A DNA stretch of 64,000 nt, taken from NCBI RefSeq assembly GCF_013426205.1, contig NC_089423.1, positions 6,820,001 through 6,884,000 on the forward strand. The letters run 5' to 3'. Every line of letters begins with the position of its first letter. Within the stretch, counting starts at the first letter, position 1. A program made the translations under genes and the position numbers. The notes under the pieces were generated by a model. The model saw only the letters and a list, made by a program, of their open reading frames with translations. It was not told the origin of the DNA and did no database searches. Origin of the DNA: Metarhizium brunneum. Its lineage: Eukaryota; Ascomycota; Sordariomycetes; Hypocreales; Clavicipitaceae. Shown here in pieces: positions 41,746 through 54,493 of the stretch.

Positions 41746-43871
41746 ATGGCGCGGAGCGTCAAACGTCCACGGCCTGAGCCGCACGCTTTTCACCAGCTCG
41801 GAAAGCAGGGTCGGTACGTTGCATCCTGACGAAGCGCTCTGAAATTTCCCCTCGTGTTCCCTTGCACTAAAACCTCTTCAAAGGAAAACCGGTATTACGC
41901 TCCAAGATCGAGGCGAACGCGACGAACATGGCATGCAGCCCATCGATTCCATCTTTTCTCCCCACGAAGCGAAACCTGCCTCCAACGACGATGTGTCTGG
42001 CGATTCTGAAGGCGCAGACATGAGTATTGCGTCTAGTAAGTGTACCCACAAATACGACCGACGAGACAGAGTTGCAGTCGCTGACATTTGCCAAGGCAGT
42101 GGTCCAGGGCCTCAGACACTGCTCAAAAACCGACACAGCATCACATATCCCATTCCGAAAAGCAGGTCTCCCATCAAGACCAAGTTGAACTCTCCCGCCA
42201 AGAGGAATCCCCATTTGGAGTTCCCCTCGTCGCCCTCGCGCAGCACCCTATTAGACGACAACACGGTTACGCGGAAAATTGACTTTGCCGCCCATTCCAG
42301 CAAACCACGACTGTCGACTGGAAAGGACGTGGGAAACGGCTTGAAAACGTCGAGGCCGTCTCTCCTGCGTTCAGAAGACGATGAATCAAATCCACCTTCA
42401 GACCCTATACTGGGACACCAGAACGACCCGACAATGTCAGACATGGTGGAGCAATCCATGCAACTGGTGAATGCTATGCACAGCGACAACTTTACGGCAG
42501 CAGGATTTGATCAAGGGCCGGACGATTTGCCGCCTGCAGTAGGCAACGATGACTTTCCTGAAGAGGAGCCACGGCTACCATCTGCCAAGCCATCACCGGC
42601 GAACCCGTCGCCAATACAGCAACCCCAACGAAAGCCTCCGCCTCAACCTCAGCCTATACCATCGATTTTCGGGACGAGAAAACGGCCATCGCTAGAAATA
42701 GTTGCAGAGGAAGACGAGTCCGAGAAAGATGAAAGGGAAGACGAGGAGGAGGAAAGAAGGGAAAAGCGACAACGCACGAGTATGCCACCGCCGCCACTAC
42801 CACCACCGCCGCCCCTATCAAGGCCAAAAACTGCAGCATCAAGAGGAACTACTGCACCATTAATTTCGAAACCCAAACCACCTATACCCAAAACAGAAGT
42901 CAAACCAGTCAAGCGTGGAAGAGGGCGGCCGAGGAAAACCGAGCGACGGACCAAACCAGCAGACGAAGACGATGAAGGCGACGAGACCATCATGGAAATA
43001 CAACGCGCCCCGCCCATGCCAAGGTCTAGAGGGCTGGTGTCTGTCCGAAATGAAGCCTCCGACACCCAGACGCGGTCAGGACGACGGTCATTCCGACCCC
43101 TGGAGTATTGGCGAGGCGAGCGAGTCGTCCGCGGTGAAGAAGAGGAGGCACAGGACGCAGATGGCGTCGAAACGGGCGATTTTCTCTTGCCGTCCACGAA
43201 ACAAGTCATACGCATACCTGAAGACGCCCCGCCGTCAAGACGCGCGCCCAGAAGCAAAACACGAACCAAGGCCAAGTCGGTCGCGGTGGGAGAAGCCGTG
43301 CAAGAAGACGAGGAGCTCGAGGATTGGGAGATGGATGAGGGCACAATATCAGGCGGCATTGTGCTCTGGGAGCCAGAGCACGAATTCAACCCACCAACCG
43401 AGGCCGACGAAGTCCAAATGGTAGAAGATCGACTCGCCATCTCCGCGGATGCCATTCAAACGCAGGACATCCCCCTGGCCACGTTTCGCTTCGCAAAAAC
43501 CCTCACGCTGCCATTTATGGGCGCCGGCGTGGTCGACCTGCCCCCGGGCGCGGAGAAGCGGCTCAAGAACTCGCGCAAGATGCACATGGTGTTTTTTGTG
43601 CACTATGGAAAAGTGCTCGTGACCATTAACAAGGAGCAGTTTCGCATATCGGCCGGCGGAACGTGGTTCGTACCACGGGGTGAGTTGTGACTACTACTTG
43701 CACCATTTTTATTGTTGCACAGGTTCTGACCATTTCGTAGGCAATTACTACAGCATAACGAATGATTACGAAGTTCCCGCTCGCATCTTTTTCGCTCAGG
43801 CGTGCGAGGTAGCTCCCCCGCTGGAGGAGGAGTTACCTGAGGGGAGTTATGAGGAAGAGCAAAAGACATGA
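41746..43871 (+). CDS. mif2: CENP-C/Mif2 inner kinetochore protein
   Basis: Centromere protein that links the CENP-A nucleosome to the outer kinetochore, 644 aa. Exons: 41746-41813, 41884-42035, 42096-43679 and 43741-43871. The N-terminal block QGRKTGITLQDRGERDEHGM is the conserved Mif2 N-terminus, and its correct reading confirms the first intron. The second intron joins MSIAS to SGPGPQTLLKNR. The CENP-C motif that contacts the nucleosome is RSGRRSFRPLEYWRGERV (about residues 400-417), preceded by an AT-hook-like KRGRGRPRKTE. The C-terminal cupin dimerisation domain runs from LATFRFAKTLTLPFMGAGVV through GGTWFVPRGNYYSITN. The middle is acidic and proline-rich, as usual in the family. Single-copy and essential in fungi. 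Confidence 0.96.
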
Positions 43872-44106
43872 CGAGCGTGTATATATCGTGGCTGTGTTTA
43901 TGGCATACCATGGGCGTTGCGGGGGGTCAAATACCACGGATTGGCGTTGGGACTGGGATTCATACGCATTGATGAATATACTTGCTTTCTGGGTCAATGT
44001 ACTAGGCTGTGATTTGTTTCAAGGTTTAATGGACTTGTGGGTTCGGCGTCATCGTGGCTATCCACTGATTTGAATGCGAGATGTGTGCAGTGCTGTCGCT
44101 GGCAGG
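43872..44106. other. 3' flank of CENP-C gene
   Basis: Short non-coding spacer before a TA-rich repeat; nothing recognisable. Confidence 0.4.
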
Positions 44107-44275
44107 AATATACCCACCTATTTTTAAGTATATTCTAATATACTACGGTATATTACAGTATACTACTATATATTATAATATATAATAATATATTATAATA
44201 TCTTAATATATACTTAAATATGTTATTAAATTATATAAAAAAATTATTTAAATAGTAAATACTTAGGTAGTAAAA
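44107..44275. repeat. TA-rich degenerate repeat
   Basis: Alternating TATA-based sequence (AATATACTACGGTATATTAC and similar), closely related in motif to the minisatellite at 47469-47706. Likely the same repeat class, more decayed. Confidence 0.7.
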
Positions 44276-44605
44276 AATAAGTACACCTAGTAAAAAGGTA
44301 AGCCCGCCGAGCAATTTTCGTCGTTGATGTCCAGTTCATCAACAGTCACGTGCTACATCTAATCGGAAATCGTGCCGTCTGCGAACCTGATGACCTCATT
44401 GGCGGTGGAGCTTGCCCAGCTTCCTGTCAGCTCCTGACGGAGCCAAAGCGTCATCCGCGAACCCTGAACTTGGTAAATCCGTTAGTAAGTACTGTCTCCG
44501 TCAACGGTTACGATGCACATGGTTGGTGAGTACGATTAACCCGATCAACATCTCCGAGTGCGACGCTCACAGGGACAGCACCCCACTGTGCGTGATTTCG
44601 GTGCA

Positions 44606-47343
44606 ATGATTCCCAGACGGAGCCTGGCCACGGTGACCAGGTATCCTGGCATCGTGCGATCAACGGTTTCACTCAGACAACCTCTCCTCGGCGCCGTTGC
44701 TTGGCGCAAAAGCGGTCATGTTTTCCCTCGCAGACTTGCAGACCGGGCTTGGGAGAGTACGGCTGCTCCTCCCACGCCCCCTGCGACCCCATTTCCGTCC
44801 TCGCCCGCCTCTGAGCCAGCTTCATCTTCATCGTCGTCATCTGCAAACAAGGAACAAGAGACGGGCCATTTCGATGTAAAGCCCAATGAGTCGCTGTTCT
44901 TTTTCGAGAGTAAGCATATTGTCTAATCACACGATTGCAGGCTGACTTTACTTGCATTAGACATCTTCCCTAGGAAGCTGAGCTCTCTTTTGCGATATCC
45001 CACGGAAACTGATGGCGACATGACGGCATTGCTGCGCCGCTTCTACAGCGCGTCTGGCAGCGGCGGCAGCCTGGACCCAATTGCTTTTGTAAAGAGGGCT
45101 ATTCCTGAGGACATGCCTGTCAAGGTGACGGAGATTCTGCCACGCTTGAAAGACGGAGGTGCATTTGTCAAGGTCCAATATGACGCGAGCATCAGTCCAT
45201 CAGAAATTGAATGTAAGATTCTTCCATGATACGGCACCCGAAACTTTTGCTCATCATTCCAATCTTAGCAACGCTTTTGGAAAAGCTGGAGCAGCATCCG
45301 TTGAAGCCATGGTTTAGCCCCTTTCGGGGAATCAAGGCCCGTCTCGTCAAAGGCACCCCGTGGCTCGAAGATTTGTATCGATTTCCTTCGAGTTTGGTCA
45401 AGGTCGAATTTGTACCTCCGGAGCCTGGCGCGGCGGCCGAGGAGCTGTCCGAGGAGAACCTGTATAGCATGTTTCGCCGCTATGGCAAGATTGCCGATAT
45501 TCTTCCTCAGCCTTTTGATTCCAAGGTTGTGCCAAAATACGCCCAAATTGGCTTCCCCAGATTGAGCGATGCCATCATGGCCCGAAACTGTATGCATGGA
45601 TTCGTCGTCACCGAGTCCATGGGCGGTGGCAAGACGGGAACCCTACTCCGACTGTCGTACGTCAAAAAGGTCAAGGCGCACAGCATATGGAACTGGCTGA
45701 CAAGCCACCCGCGTATCGTTATCCCCATTCTTGCTGCCATACTGGCTGGTGCTTCAGTCATGATTTTCGACCCCATTCGTACCTTTTTCATCAAGCTCCA
45801 TGTCTCACACTCGTTGAGGTTCACCGAATCGCGACTGTACAAATGGTTCAAGTCTCAAACAGACAGCCTTTCCTTCAAAAGCAGCAGGCACATGGACGGC
45901 TTGAATACGGTATGGAACCATCGACGCGATGTCATTGACCAGCTTCAAAATTGGCTCGATGGTAGCACTTTTATAGTCATTACGGGCCCCAGAGGATCGG
46001 GCAAAAGCGAAATGGTCATGGATCAAGCCTTAGCCGGGCGCAAGAATGTCCTCCTCGTGGACTGCAAGCCCATTGTGGATGCCAGCGGCGAGGCTGGTAC
46101 CATCAAGCGACTGGCGGGAGCGGTTGGGTTTCGGCCCGTCTTTTCATGGGCAAACAGCATCAGCAGCTTGATCGACTTGGCTGTGCAGAGCACCACCGGC
46201 GTCAAGGCAGGCTTCTCCGAAACCTTGGACACCCAAGTCAGCAAAATCCTGCATACCACGACGGGCGCGCTCAAGCAGATTGGGCTGTCGTCCCGATCCA
46301 AGCACGACAAGGACGCGCAGTTGTCTGAAGACGCATATCTGGAAGCCCACCCCGAAAACAGACCAGTCATTGTCATTGACAACTATCTGCACAAGAATGA
46401 GGAGATAACGATTGTGTATGACAAGATTGCCGACTGGGCAGCCTCCCTTGTCCAGAACAACATTGCCCACGTCATCTTCCTCACCTCGGACTCTTCCTAC
46501 TCCAAGCCGCTCTCGAGGGCAATGCCTGACCGCGTTTTCCGCACGCTGTCGCTGGGGGACCTGGAACACAAGGTGGCCAAGAACTTTGTCACCAGCAGAC
46601 TTGCCGAAGACAATCCCGAGAGTGCAAAAGCATCTGTCGAGGACGGAAAAAAGACGGCCAAGCACATGGACCTCACAGGCTTGGACGAGTGCATTGAAAC
46701 CCTCGGCGGCCGCCTGACAGACCTGGAATTCCTGTCAAGACGCATCAAAGCTGGCCAGACGCCACGCCAAGCCGTCGACGAAATTGTCGGCGAGACGGCC
46801 ACCGACATTGTCAAGATCTTCCTCATGGGCAAGACGACCGAGTCGGACAAGAAGTGGTCCGCCGAACAGGCATGGCACCTGATCAAGTCGCTCGCCGATG
46901 CCCCGTCCCTGCGCTACCACCAAGTGCTCCTCTCACCGGCCTTTGCCTCGTCGACGTCGAGCAACGCCGCCGACGGCGAGGCCGCGCTCGAAGCGCTCGC
47001 CAGCGCAGAGCTCATCGCCCTCAAGTCGCACCAGGGCCGCCCCAAGCTCATCAGCGCCGGCAAACCCCTCCACCAAGCTGCCTTTTCCGTCCTCGTCGGA
47101 GACCGCGTCCTCAAGGCCAAGATGGACATGGCCATCATGAAGGAAATGGCCAAGACAGAAGCCAAGACCATTGACGCCGTGGAGACGGAGCTCTCCTTGC
47201 TGGGACAGCTGCCGAGACAAACGCTCGAGACGGCCGGCCGGGTGACGTACCTGCTAGAGAAGCTGGACGCCAGCCAGCGCAAGATAGACGACTTGGAGAA
47301 GCAGATGGTTGGACTGAAGAAGGTACTCGTGGAGGAGTACTAG
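44606..47343 (+). CDS. yme2: mitochondrial escape protein 2 (Yme2/RNA12)
   Basis: Mitochondrial inner-membrane protein affecting mtDNA maintenance and nucleoid structure, 876 aa. Exons: 44606-44909, 44961-45212 and 45269-47343. The N-terminus is a presequence (MIPRRSLATVTRYPGIVRST). An RNA-recognition-like region follows (FVPPEPGAAAEELSEENLYS, then FRRYGKIADILPQPFDSK). One TM (PRIVIPILAAILAGASVMIF, about residue 334) leads to the RNA12 P-loop domain with Walker A ITGPRGSGKSE (about 422-430) and PVIVIDNYLHKNE as a Walker-B-like strand. The C-terminus is coiled coil (LEKLDASQRKIDDLEKQMVG). A spliced short leader upstream (ATG near 44513) is out of frame, so the ATG at 44606 is used. Confidence 0.95.
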
Positions 47344-47468
47344 TGTACCATTATATCCCCTTTGTTTTTTGGCAGCGCCAGACACCTCTTGCTATGGCGA
47401 CGCTTACAAAAGCTCTGCTCATTCTATATCCACTGCCGCCTTTCTCTTGCGACGGCTCCCAATGTACT

Positions 47469-47706
47469 ATTACGCGGTATACTGTAATACACCGTAGTAT
47501 ACTATAATATACCGTGGTATACTGTAATATACCGTGGTATACTATAATATATTATAGTATACTAGAATATACCGTAGTATATTATAATATACTGTAGTAT
47601 ATTATAATATATTGTAGTATACTGTAATATACCGTAGTATACTGTAATATATTATAGTATACTATAATATACCGTAGTATACTGTAATATACCGTGGTAT
47701 ACTGAT
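47469..47706. repeat. TA-rich minisatellite, about 12 x 20 bp
   Basis: Tandem units of the type GTATACTGTAATATACCGTG with A/G changes. Each unit is nearly palindromic, so single strands could fold. It begins about 125 bases downstream of the yme2 stop. Related TA blocks occur at 44107, 52219, 58756 and in the hsp70 intron. Confidence 0.92.
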
Positions 47707-48732
47707 CCCTGCTTTACTAGATTTTCTTCGTCTGCTTCCTGGCTGCTGCCTTGAACCCCGTCGGCCCGATCGCCCAACACACACAAGTCTCGAAACCGAC
47801 CAAAGGTTCCCAACCATCTATTAACCACTACAAAATACATCTGTCTAGAAAGGTGTGCCTTGACATCTGTGTACTGCATGCCGTGTATACTCTCATATCT
47901 CAAGTCATGGGCGTCACGATGCGTGTACAGACGGTCTATTTTTCTCGTCTCTTATTGTTCTTGGCCCGGTATAGTCCAATACTGTGTTATCAGATTTTAC
48001 GCTTGCACAATACACGTATCATGCCTGTTATTTCACTTGACTAATGTGCGATACAATTCAAACCTTGATATTTAGGTCATGGCTTGGTTTTTTCGTCTCA
48101 ATGACCATGCTTTTCCTATTCATCACCTTCGTCGCTATTGATGTCCTCGTCGTGGGAACATTGCTCATCAAACGTGCAAATCTCTCACACAGCATGACGT
48201 CTTGTGGGAGTCGCCTGGTATATGTTCGCAGCGCCCGATGATAACAGGCTATGCAATTTTTTCGGGGCGAATACATAGCCTCGGCTATCTTTGCTCTTGT
48301 TAAGACGCTTGTTTGCCCATGTCAAAACGACATGCATGATTGACGTGTTGTGGCCTGCATCGCGAGGCTAGAAAAATGCAGTTCAAATCGCGTAGACAAA
48401 GCAATAAAGCAGCATCGCACACGGGCGCATCAAGGCTGAAACTATATGGGTGGCTGGTCTCGACGAAGTTGGCGTTTGGAAAGTCGACACTTGTGACTGA
48501 ACTATCCTCGCCGTTATACGGAAAGCCACCAAGAAAAGGGAATGGTTTCGCTAGTGTGGCCTACGCAATATCAATACTTCTCCTACAGGGCGGTAAAGAC
48601 GAGTCCTTTCATGCTGAAGCTACCATTAGACCACCAATATATCATGGCCACGTCTACGTCATTATATAGACTTGTCAATAAGCAGAGAAAATAATACACC
48701 ATCGAATGTCCAACCTTATGCCTTCACAGCAC
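47707..48732. other. intergenic, no supported gene
   Basis: Small overlapping frames only (47751-48240), without motif or codon bias. Confidence 0.5.
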
Positions 48733-49425
48733 TCATGATTCGTATCCCATATCTTTCCGTACGCCTTTCCTTCTCTCTTCCTCCATCCGCCTCCATTCGT
48801 CGTCACCAACGGTGGGTGCATCCACCGGCACATTAAACGCAGACCCGGGCGGCATCCTCTCCGTCCGCCTCTCCCACACGTCCTCACTGTTGGGCTTCCC
48901 GTCGCCGTACCTCCTGTACGCCTTGTTGCGGTAGTGCGTCCTGACCATGTTGGCTTTCAACTCCCCCGTATAAGACTTCGTGCGCATGCAGAACCAAAAG
49001 TCGTCCCAGTGTTCGCTGCAGGAGCGCATATTGCCGTAGCGGTAGACCGAGTTGAATTGGCCGCCGAGGCCGTTGCAGCTCCATGCGAGGTCGAAGGCTT
49101 GTCGGCAGCTCATGTCTGTGGGGAGGAGGGACTCGGAGAGGGCGTCGCCGACGGGGGCATCGGGTACGTCGCTGTCGGTGGATTTGGCCGACGCCTTCAG
49201 GGCCAGCCAGGATGTTATAGATGATGAAGAGGATTCGTTTTCTGATGAAGGGGTGGCTCGTTGGTTGGTTGAGGGCTGCTCGGGGTCGTGTTTGAAGAGG
49301 TCAAAGAACTTTTGGATCTCTGGGTCGACGGGTTCGTTTGGCGCGGCGGATTGCTCTGTTGGTGGTGTTGGGGCGGCTTTCTCCTCAGTAGGAGGTTTTG
49401 AAGATGACGACCAGAGCCAGCCCAT
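48733..49425 (-). CDS. emi1: Emi1-like twin-CX9C mitochondrial protein (DUF3128)
   Basis: Intronless, 230 aa. The start at 49425 (MGWLWSSSSKPPTEE) is preferred; the upstream in-frame extension is unconserved. Residues 10-105 are a disordered Ser/Pro/Glu region. The C-terminal half holds a twin CX9C module: C107-RQAFDLAWS-C117 and C136-SEHWDDFWF-C146, the signature of intermembrane-space proteins oxidised by Mia40 and of the DUF3128/Emi1 family. A basic segment follows (NMVRTHYRNKAYRRYGDGKP), with PGSAFNVPVDAPT near the end. In yeast Emi1 affects early meiotic gene induction; the molecular role is not well defined. Confidence 0.9.
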   Translation of the reverse strand: MGWLWSSSSKPPTEEKAAPTPPTEQSAAPNEPVDPEIQKFFDLFKHDPEQPSTNQRATPSSENESSSSSITSWLALKASAKSTDSDVPDAPVGDALSESLLPTDMSCRQAFDLAWSCNGLGGQFNSVYRYGNMRSCSEHWDDFWFCMRTKSYTGELKANMVRTHYRNKAYRRYGDGKPNSEDVWERRTERMPPGSAFNVPVDAPTVGDDEWRRMEEERRKGVRKDMGYES

Positions 49426-49948
49426 TGTGTTTGATTTGTTGGTTGGGAGTCGTGGCGAGAGAATGATATGGTGTTTGAGGTAGACTCGAGAGCCTAGTAG
49501 ATTGTATCGATGGATTGTCGACCAATGCGGTTCGGCGACGCTGGTCTGTGTTATGGTGAATTGTAATAGCGAGCTGGTCGCAGCGTCGTAATTCGGGCGA
49601 GGGGAAGCTTCCTTTGCAAAACGCCAAAAGCAGCGACGGCTAATATGCATGCGACCGTCCAATGATGTACGCTATGGTATTGGTTACATCCCTGTGGTGT
49701 TCAAATGTTTCTTTGCAACATTGAATGGATGGTCTGACGTGCGGGTTAACTGAATCGCCGGGGCCGGGAGGTTCAAAAAGCATCAATGACCCGACGCTCA
49801 GCATCGGGTTCGCAGCCCAAAACGCAGCCCTCCGATGCCGGCAGGTTGGGGGAATTGTCTCCATGACAGCAAAATGACTAGTATTTGAGATGCAAAAATT
49901 TTATGCTACGCAAGACTCGTCAAACTACACCCAGTAGCACATACAAAA
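49426..49948. other. bidirectional promoter region
   Basis: Spacer between the divergent Emi1-like and acetyltransferase genes. No clear TATA box on either side; nothing else recognisable. Confidence 0.45.
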
Positions 49949-50521
49949 ATGACAGCACCCAAATCACCCACACCCGTCATCATCCGGCCGGCAAACTCCA
50001 CAGATCTGCCCGCCATCAAAGCCTGCTTCCAAGAGTACACGGACTGGCTCGACGAAGACATTTCGTTCCAAAACTACTCGGAAGAATTTGCCAATCTCCC
50101 AGGCAAATATGCCCCTCCGACCGGGGGGCTCATCCTCGCCGTGGACGAGCCTTCAGGCGATGTTCTAGGATGCATTGCGTTTCGGCCACTCAACCTGGAC
50201 GACGACTTTGTACAGTCACGGCAAGGAGGTGTTCGCAGCTGCGAACTGAAGCGTCTATATGTCTATCCGAAAGCGCGAGGGCGCCAAGTCGCTAGGAAAC
50301 TGATTCAGCAAGCCATCAAGACCGCCGCGCAAATTGGCTACGACGAAATGTTTCTGGATACGCTGCCCAAGATGCAGCCAGCCATCGGGCTTTACAAGTC
50401 AGAAGGGTTTACTTTGACGCAGCCATATTACTATAGTCCGCTGGACGGGGTACTGTTCTTTTCAAGGCCCCTGGGGTCGGAAGACGCAGAACATGGACAA
50501 AACACGCCCTCATATCCCTGA
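49949..50521 (+). CDS. GNAT-family N-acetyltransferase
   Basis: Intronless, 190 aa. It would transfer acetyl from acetyl-CoA to an amine. The fold is readable: VIIRPANSTDLPAIKACFQE (strand 1 and helix 1), GGLILAVDEPSGDVLGCIAF (strands 2-4), and SCELKRLYVYPKARGRQVAR with the acetyl-CoA pyrophosphate loop. EMFLDTLPKMQPAIGLYKSE then follows with the conserved tyrosine. This arrangement resembles small single-domain GNATs of bacteria and fungi that act on small molecules, but substrate cannot be inferred. No targeting signal. Confidence 0.9.
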   Translation: MTAPKSPTPVIIRPANSTDLPAIKACFQEYTDWLDEDISFQNYSEEFANLPGKYAPPTGGLILAVDEPSGDVLGCIAFRPLNLDDDFVQSRQGGVRSCELKRLYVYPKARGRQVARKLIQQAIKTAAQIGYDEMFLDTLPKMQPAIGLYKSEGFTLTQPYYYSPLDGVLFFSRPLGSEDAEHGQNTPSYP

Positions 50522-52218
50522 AGGTGGTGCAAAAAAAATAAACACGTCGACTCGTTGGGCTTGTCTGCTGCGGTCGCTCCAAACCACGACGCCTCTAGGC
50601 CAGAGTCCCAGCTCGGTACATTACCGAAGTCCATTCTAGCCTGTGACAAAATACATTTGCCCATGAAGAAGGATACACTAATATGCTAGAGTATTATAGT
50701 ATAGTGCGCGATACTCAGGTGCCATTTGGTTAAATATTTTTGTCATCCTATTTATTTTGGCCGAGGTGTGGTAGCACCACAGATATCGCGTTGGACTGGT
50801 TTGCCAAGTCCGTTACCTCTCAGACGGCAGGATACTTTGCAAACGGGCTTGCAAACTCCAAGCCCTCAAAGGCTACTTTGCCTCCCGAGCCCAACACGAC
50901 TGCACTGAGCCGAAGATGAGTCAGGTCGTTGGACAGCGCGAATTTGAGCAAAAATAAGTAAACAAGTAGTTGTATAGAATCATTGCATATCACAGCAACA
51001 CACGGCTCCCGTAGGAAGCAGCATGGCGTGTCCTTGGCGAAACTTTGGGCAGGTATTCGGCATCTTGGACTTCATTACCACTTGGCATACAAAGATGATA
51101 GTCACAGGGCACCCTAGGCTAGAAAGAAGTCAAATCTCTTGCAAATCACTAGTAGTATAATGACAGCTCAATTCTTCCATGGCATGCTACGATCATCGCC
51201 GTAGTTGGGCAGTAGGGTAGGCCACATGGCATCGCAATGTTTGAACCATCAATTTGCACCACCGTATCCAATGCTGACCAGAGAAAGAATTTCGGATGAA
51301 GCAAGCATAAGGCTGAGGTGGCTTGACAAAACAGGGGTGCTGGCCGCTTGAACGGCTGTCAGTCTGAACTGCGGAAGCGTCATGACGCGCGGTATGCCGC
51401 CTCGTCTGTACCGTAAGCCTCACTGATCATTCCACAATCCAGTCATGATGGACCCAAATGCAGTGGTACGCCATGTATGCAACCCCTTCCTGACTCCTGC
51501 AGCCAGAGCATTAGTCGGTTATTGTAAGACGGTTATGTGGATGAGGCAGGGCGAGAGGCTGGAGAGGCCGAGCGGTTGAGGCTGCCATCGGTCCATTCCG
51601 GGGCTGCATCATCCGAATTCCCTCTTTGGGATACTCATTCGAGATGCCAGAGGTCAGCCATTCGAAGACCCATCTATGGATGATATTTGGCACTGATGAT
51701 TGGCCACAAAACCCCTGGTGCCCTGTGTCTCAACCCAGCCCTACAATGATGGCCGTTGGCAACGAAGTGGACAATTACTCTGTGCATGCGCAGCTCATGA
51801 CGGACCCACGCAGCATGTTGCAACTTGGCTGCCGTATTCTTCGCTTTTCTTACGGCGTGAGGGCAGTGTCATGTGTGGGGATTGTGCGGCTTTGGAAACC
51901 CATTCGACCATTTTCCCAATTGGAAACATTGCCCGAGTGTTTCGGGAATGAACATGTACTGGCTTACGCTGTTACGCGTGGCGTTGAGGCCTCGGGGGCA
52001 TGCGTCAGAATGGAATTTTTTTAATTTCGTGGTGATTGGTGTGGAGATGCAATTCTTGTTGAATACATATAAGATCCATCTCTATGCGTTTGAATGAATT
52101 AGAGTCTGAGTGTCCAGAATCCCAAATACCTCGTCATTTGTTCTCAGTGTCACTGGACGTGGAGCTGGGTTACAAGTGAGGGCTTCAAATATTCAACCAG
52201 GCAACATATACAACTATC
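50522..52218. other. intergenic, no supported gene
   Basis: A TA-rich patch at 50680-50740, then mixed sequence. A 132-codon frame at 51626-52024 lacks motif and codon bias and is not called. Confidence 0.5.
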
Positions 52219-52312
52219 ACGCGGTACACTATAATATATCATAGGATATTAAGATATACTTAGAGATAGGTGAGTATATTGGGGTATACTTGAAGATAGG
52301 CAAGTATATTCT
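52219..52312. repeat. TA-rich repeat in transporter promoter
   Basis: Contains GCGGTACACTATAATATATC and several ATAGG(T/C)(G/A)AGTATATT units. Same motif class as the minisatellite at 47469. It ends about 47 bases before the transporter ATG, so it must lie in the leader or core promoter. Confidence 0.7.
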
Positions 52313-52359
52313 TGCCAATAACGCCAGACTCGTTCTTAATCCAAGGTAGGACCGCTACC

Positions 52360-54493
52360 ATGGCGACATACATCTACAAACGCTACATCAGCCCTTCGAA
52401 AACCACACCGCCAAAGCCGTCACTCCCCAAATCATGCAGGCATCGTCACGGCAGCGAGCCAGACTCGCCCCCCTGCATGGAGTGCAAAGCAGAGAAGAGC
52501 AGAGCCACGAAATACAGATGGAAGATTATCCTGGGCTTGATTTCACCGTACGCCCTGCAAGCCCTCGACGCAACAATGTAAGACCCCCCTCCCATGAGAA
52601 ACTCCTTGCGCCAGCGACTGACGTACCCCGTTATAAAGCATCGCCAGTGCCCTGCCCTGGATCGCAAGCGACTTCAACCAGCTGTCGCAGCAGAACTGGA
52701 TCGTGTCCGCATTCACCCTCTCCTCGGCGGCGTTCATCCCCTGCTGGGCGCAGATGGCCGACGTCTTCGGCCGGTACGTCTCCCTCACGGCCGCCATTCT
52801 CATCATGATGGTTGGAAGCGCCTTGTGTACGGGCGCTCCCACCACCGCCTTCCCCATGCTGCTTCTCGGCCGCGGCTTTCAAGGCGTCGCCGCCTCGGGG
52901 CTCAACGTCGTGGTTCGAACAATCCTCGCCGACCGCGTAACCTTGAAGGAGAACGCCAAAAACTGGGCCATCTTTGCCATTGTGGGTGGCGTGTCGTATG
53001 GTATCGGCCCCGTCATTGGGGGCTATCTCTCTGGGTCCAATTGGCGATGGTGCTTTGGGATCAATCTGCCCGTTGGAGCCGTGGCACTTATTGCCGTCTT
53101 TTTCGTCCTCCGGAAGGAACTCCTCGGCCCGCAGCCTATTCCCGAGCTGGACGAGACTGTCGAGACTGGCCAGAGGTCCAAGTTTGCAGCTCGGCTAAAG
53201 ACGGTGGATGTTGGTGGTCAGGTTCTGTTTGTCCTGGGGTTCGGTCTAATTGTCCTGGCGTTGACGTGGGGTGGTGCGACGTACTCTTGGAACTCGGCGC
53301 CTGTTCTGGTGTCGCTTGTTTTGGGCCTTGTATTTTCATTGGCCTTTTTCATCTGGGAAAGATTGCTATCGCCGAGAAGAATGCTCTCTATCAAGCTGCC
53401 CAAGCAAAGGGCCATGATTCCGTGGGCCATGTTGACGAATCGAGATGTTGGACTGATCTTTTACACGGAAATCGCCACTGGCATGGCCTTGTTTTCGGTA
53501 AGAAGACTTGTGCACGCAGGTTCGGAGAGGCCCCGACTAACGAGTCTAGGTTCTGTTCTTTTGCAATATCTACTTTATTGCGGTCTTGGTAAGCGACCTG
53601 GATAGTGGTAGCTGGGACGAAAAGAAAGGTACTAATGATAGGATCAGGGCTATTCTCCAGACAAGGCTGGATTGCAGCTGTTGTACTTTGTTCCTGGAAT
53701 GGGAGTCGGTGTTTACCTGTGCTCCTTTGTTTGTAATAAGTGGCCTAGAATGACCTTTCCACCTCTCTTCTTTGGGACCCTCATAGAAGCTGTCGGCATC
53801 GGCATGCTAGCATGGACGTTGTACAATGAACATCTCCCCAGTATATTTGGGATGATGGCCTTGACGGGTGTTGGCATCGGGCTGCGATTCATGGTTGCGC
53901 CTCTTCATGGAATCGGCATCTTCAAGAAGCATCGCGCGGCGCTCATCGGGCTGATGGCTATCGCCACCCCGTTCGGAGGAACCATTGGCCTGACTATAAT
54001 GTCGACAGTCTTCAACAATACTTCGGGCCTCGATTATAAGCATAGCGACTTTTCCAAGATTCAGGAACCGGGTGACCTTGGGGCTGCGCAGGCCGTCTAC
54101 GACGCCAAGGTAAGAAAGCTTCCCTGTTATATGCCATGCCAAGAAAACAATGCGCTGGTGCTGAATATGGCTTGTAGATGGGGGTTGTGTGGGCATACGT
54201 TGCCATTGTTCCCTTCATGGTTGTGGTTAGTATGACTCTCTTCCCGTTTGTCATGACAATCTAACAAACGGGTTTAGTCCTTTATCTGCTGCTTCTTCCT
54301 CGGGAACGTAAAACTGGGAAACCAGTCAGCAGTCGATGACGATGAAGCCAATACAAACATAGTTTTTACAGAACCATACTTGTGGACTTTGATCAGAGGG
54401 AGGACCGCCCAAGCCGAAGAAGTGGCCATTCGTTTGGAGAGCTCACACAGTAAAGACGACCCAAAGGGAGGACCTGGAAGGGAGATGGTGTAA
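52360..54493 (+). CDS. MFS drug/metabolite exporter (DHA2-like, 14 TM)
   Basis: Proton-coupled exporter of 613 aa. Exons: 52360-52577, 52639-53497, 53550-53588, 53648-54109, 54178-54225 and 54278-54493; all phases agree. A Cys/His-containing cytosolic tail (CRHRHGSEPDSPPCMECK) precedes TM1. The DHA2 motif C region is LDATIIASALPWIASDFNQL, followed by WAQMADVFGRYVSL (motif A), GRGFQGVAASGLNVVV and GGYLSGSNWRWCFGINLPVG (motif C). Two extra central helices and a long C-terminal tail fit the 14-TM subfamily of fungal toxin and azole exporters. No cluster gene is adjacent on either side, so general efflux is more likely than pathway-specific export. Confidence 0.9.
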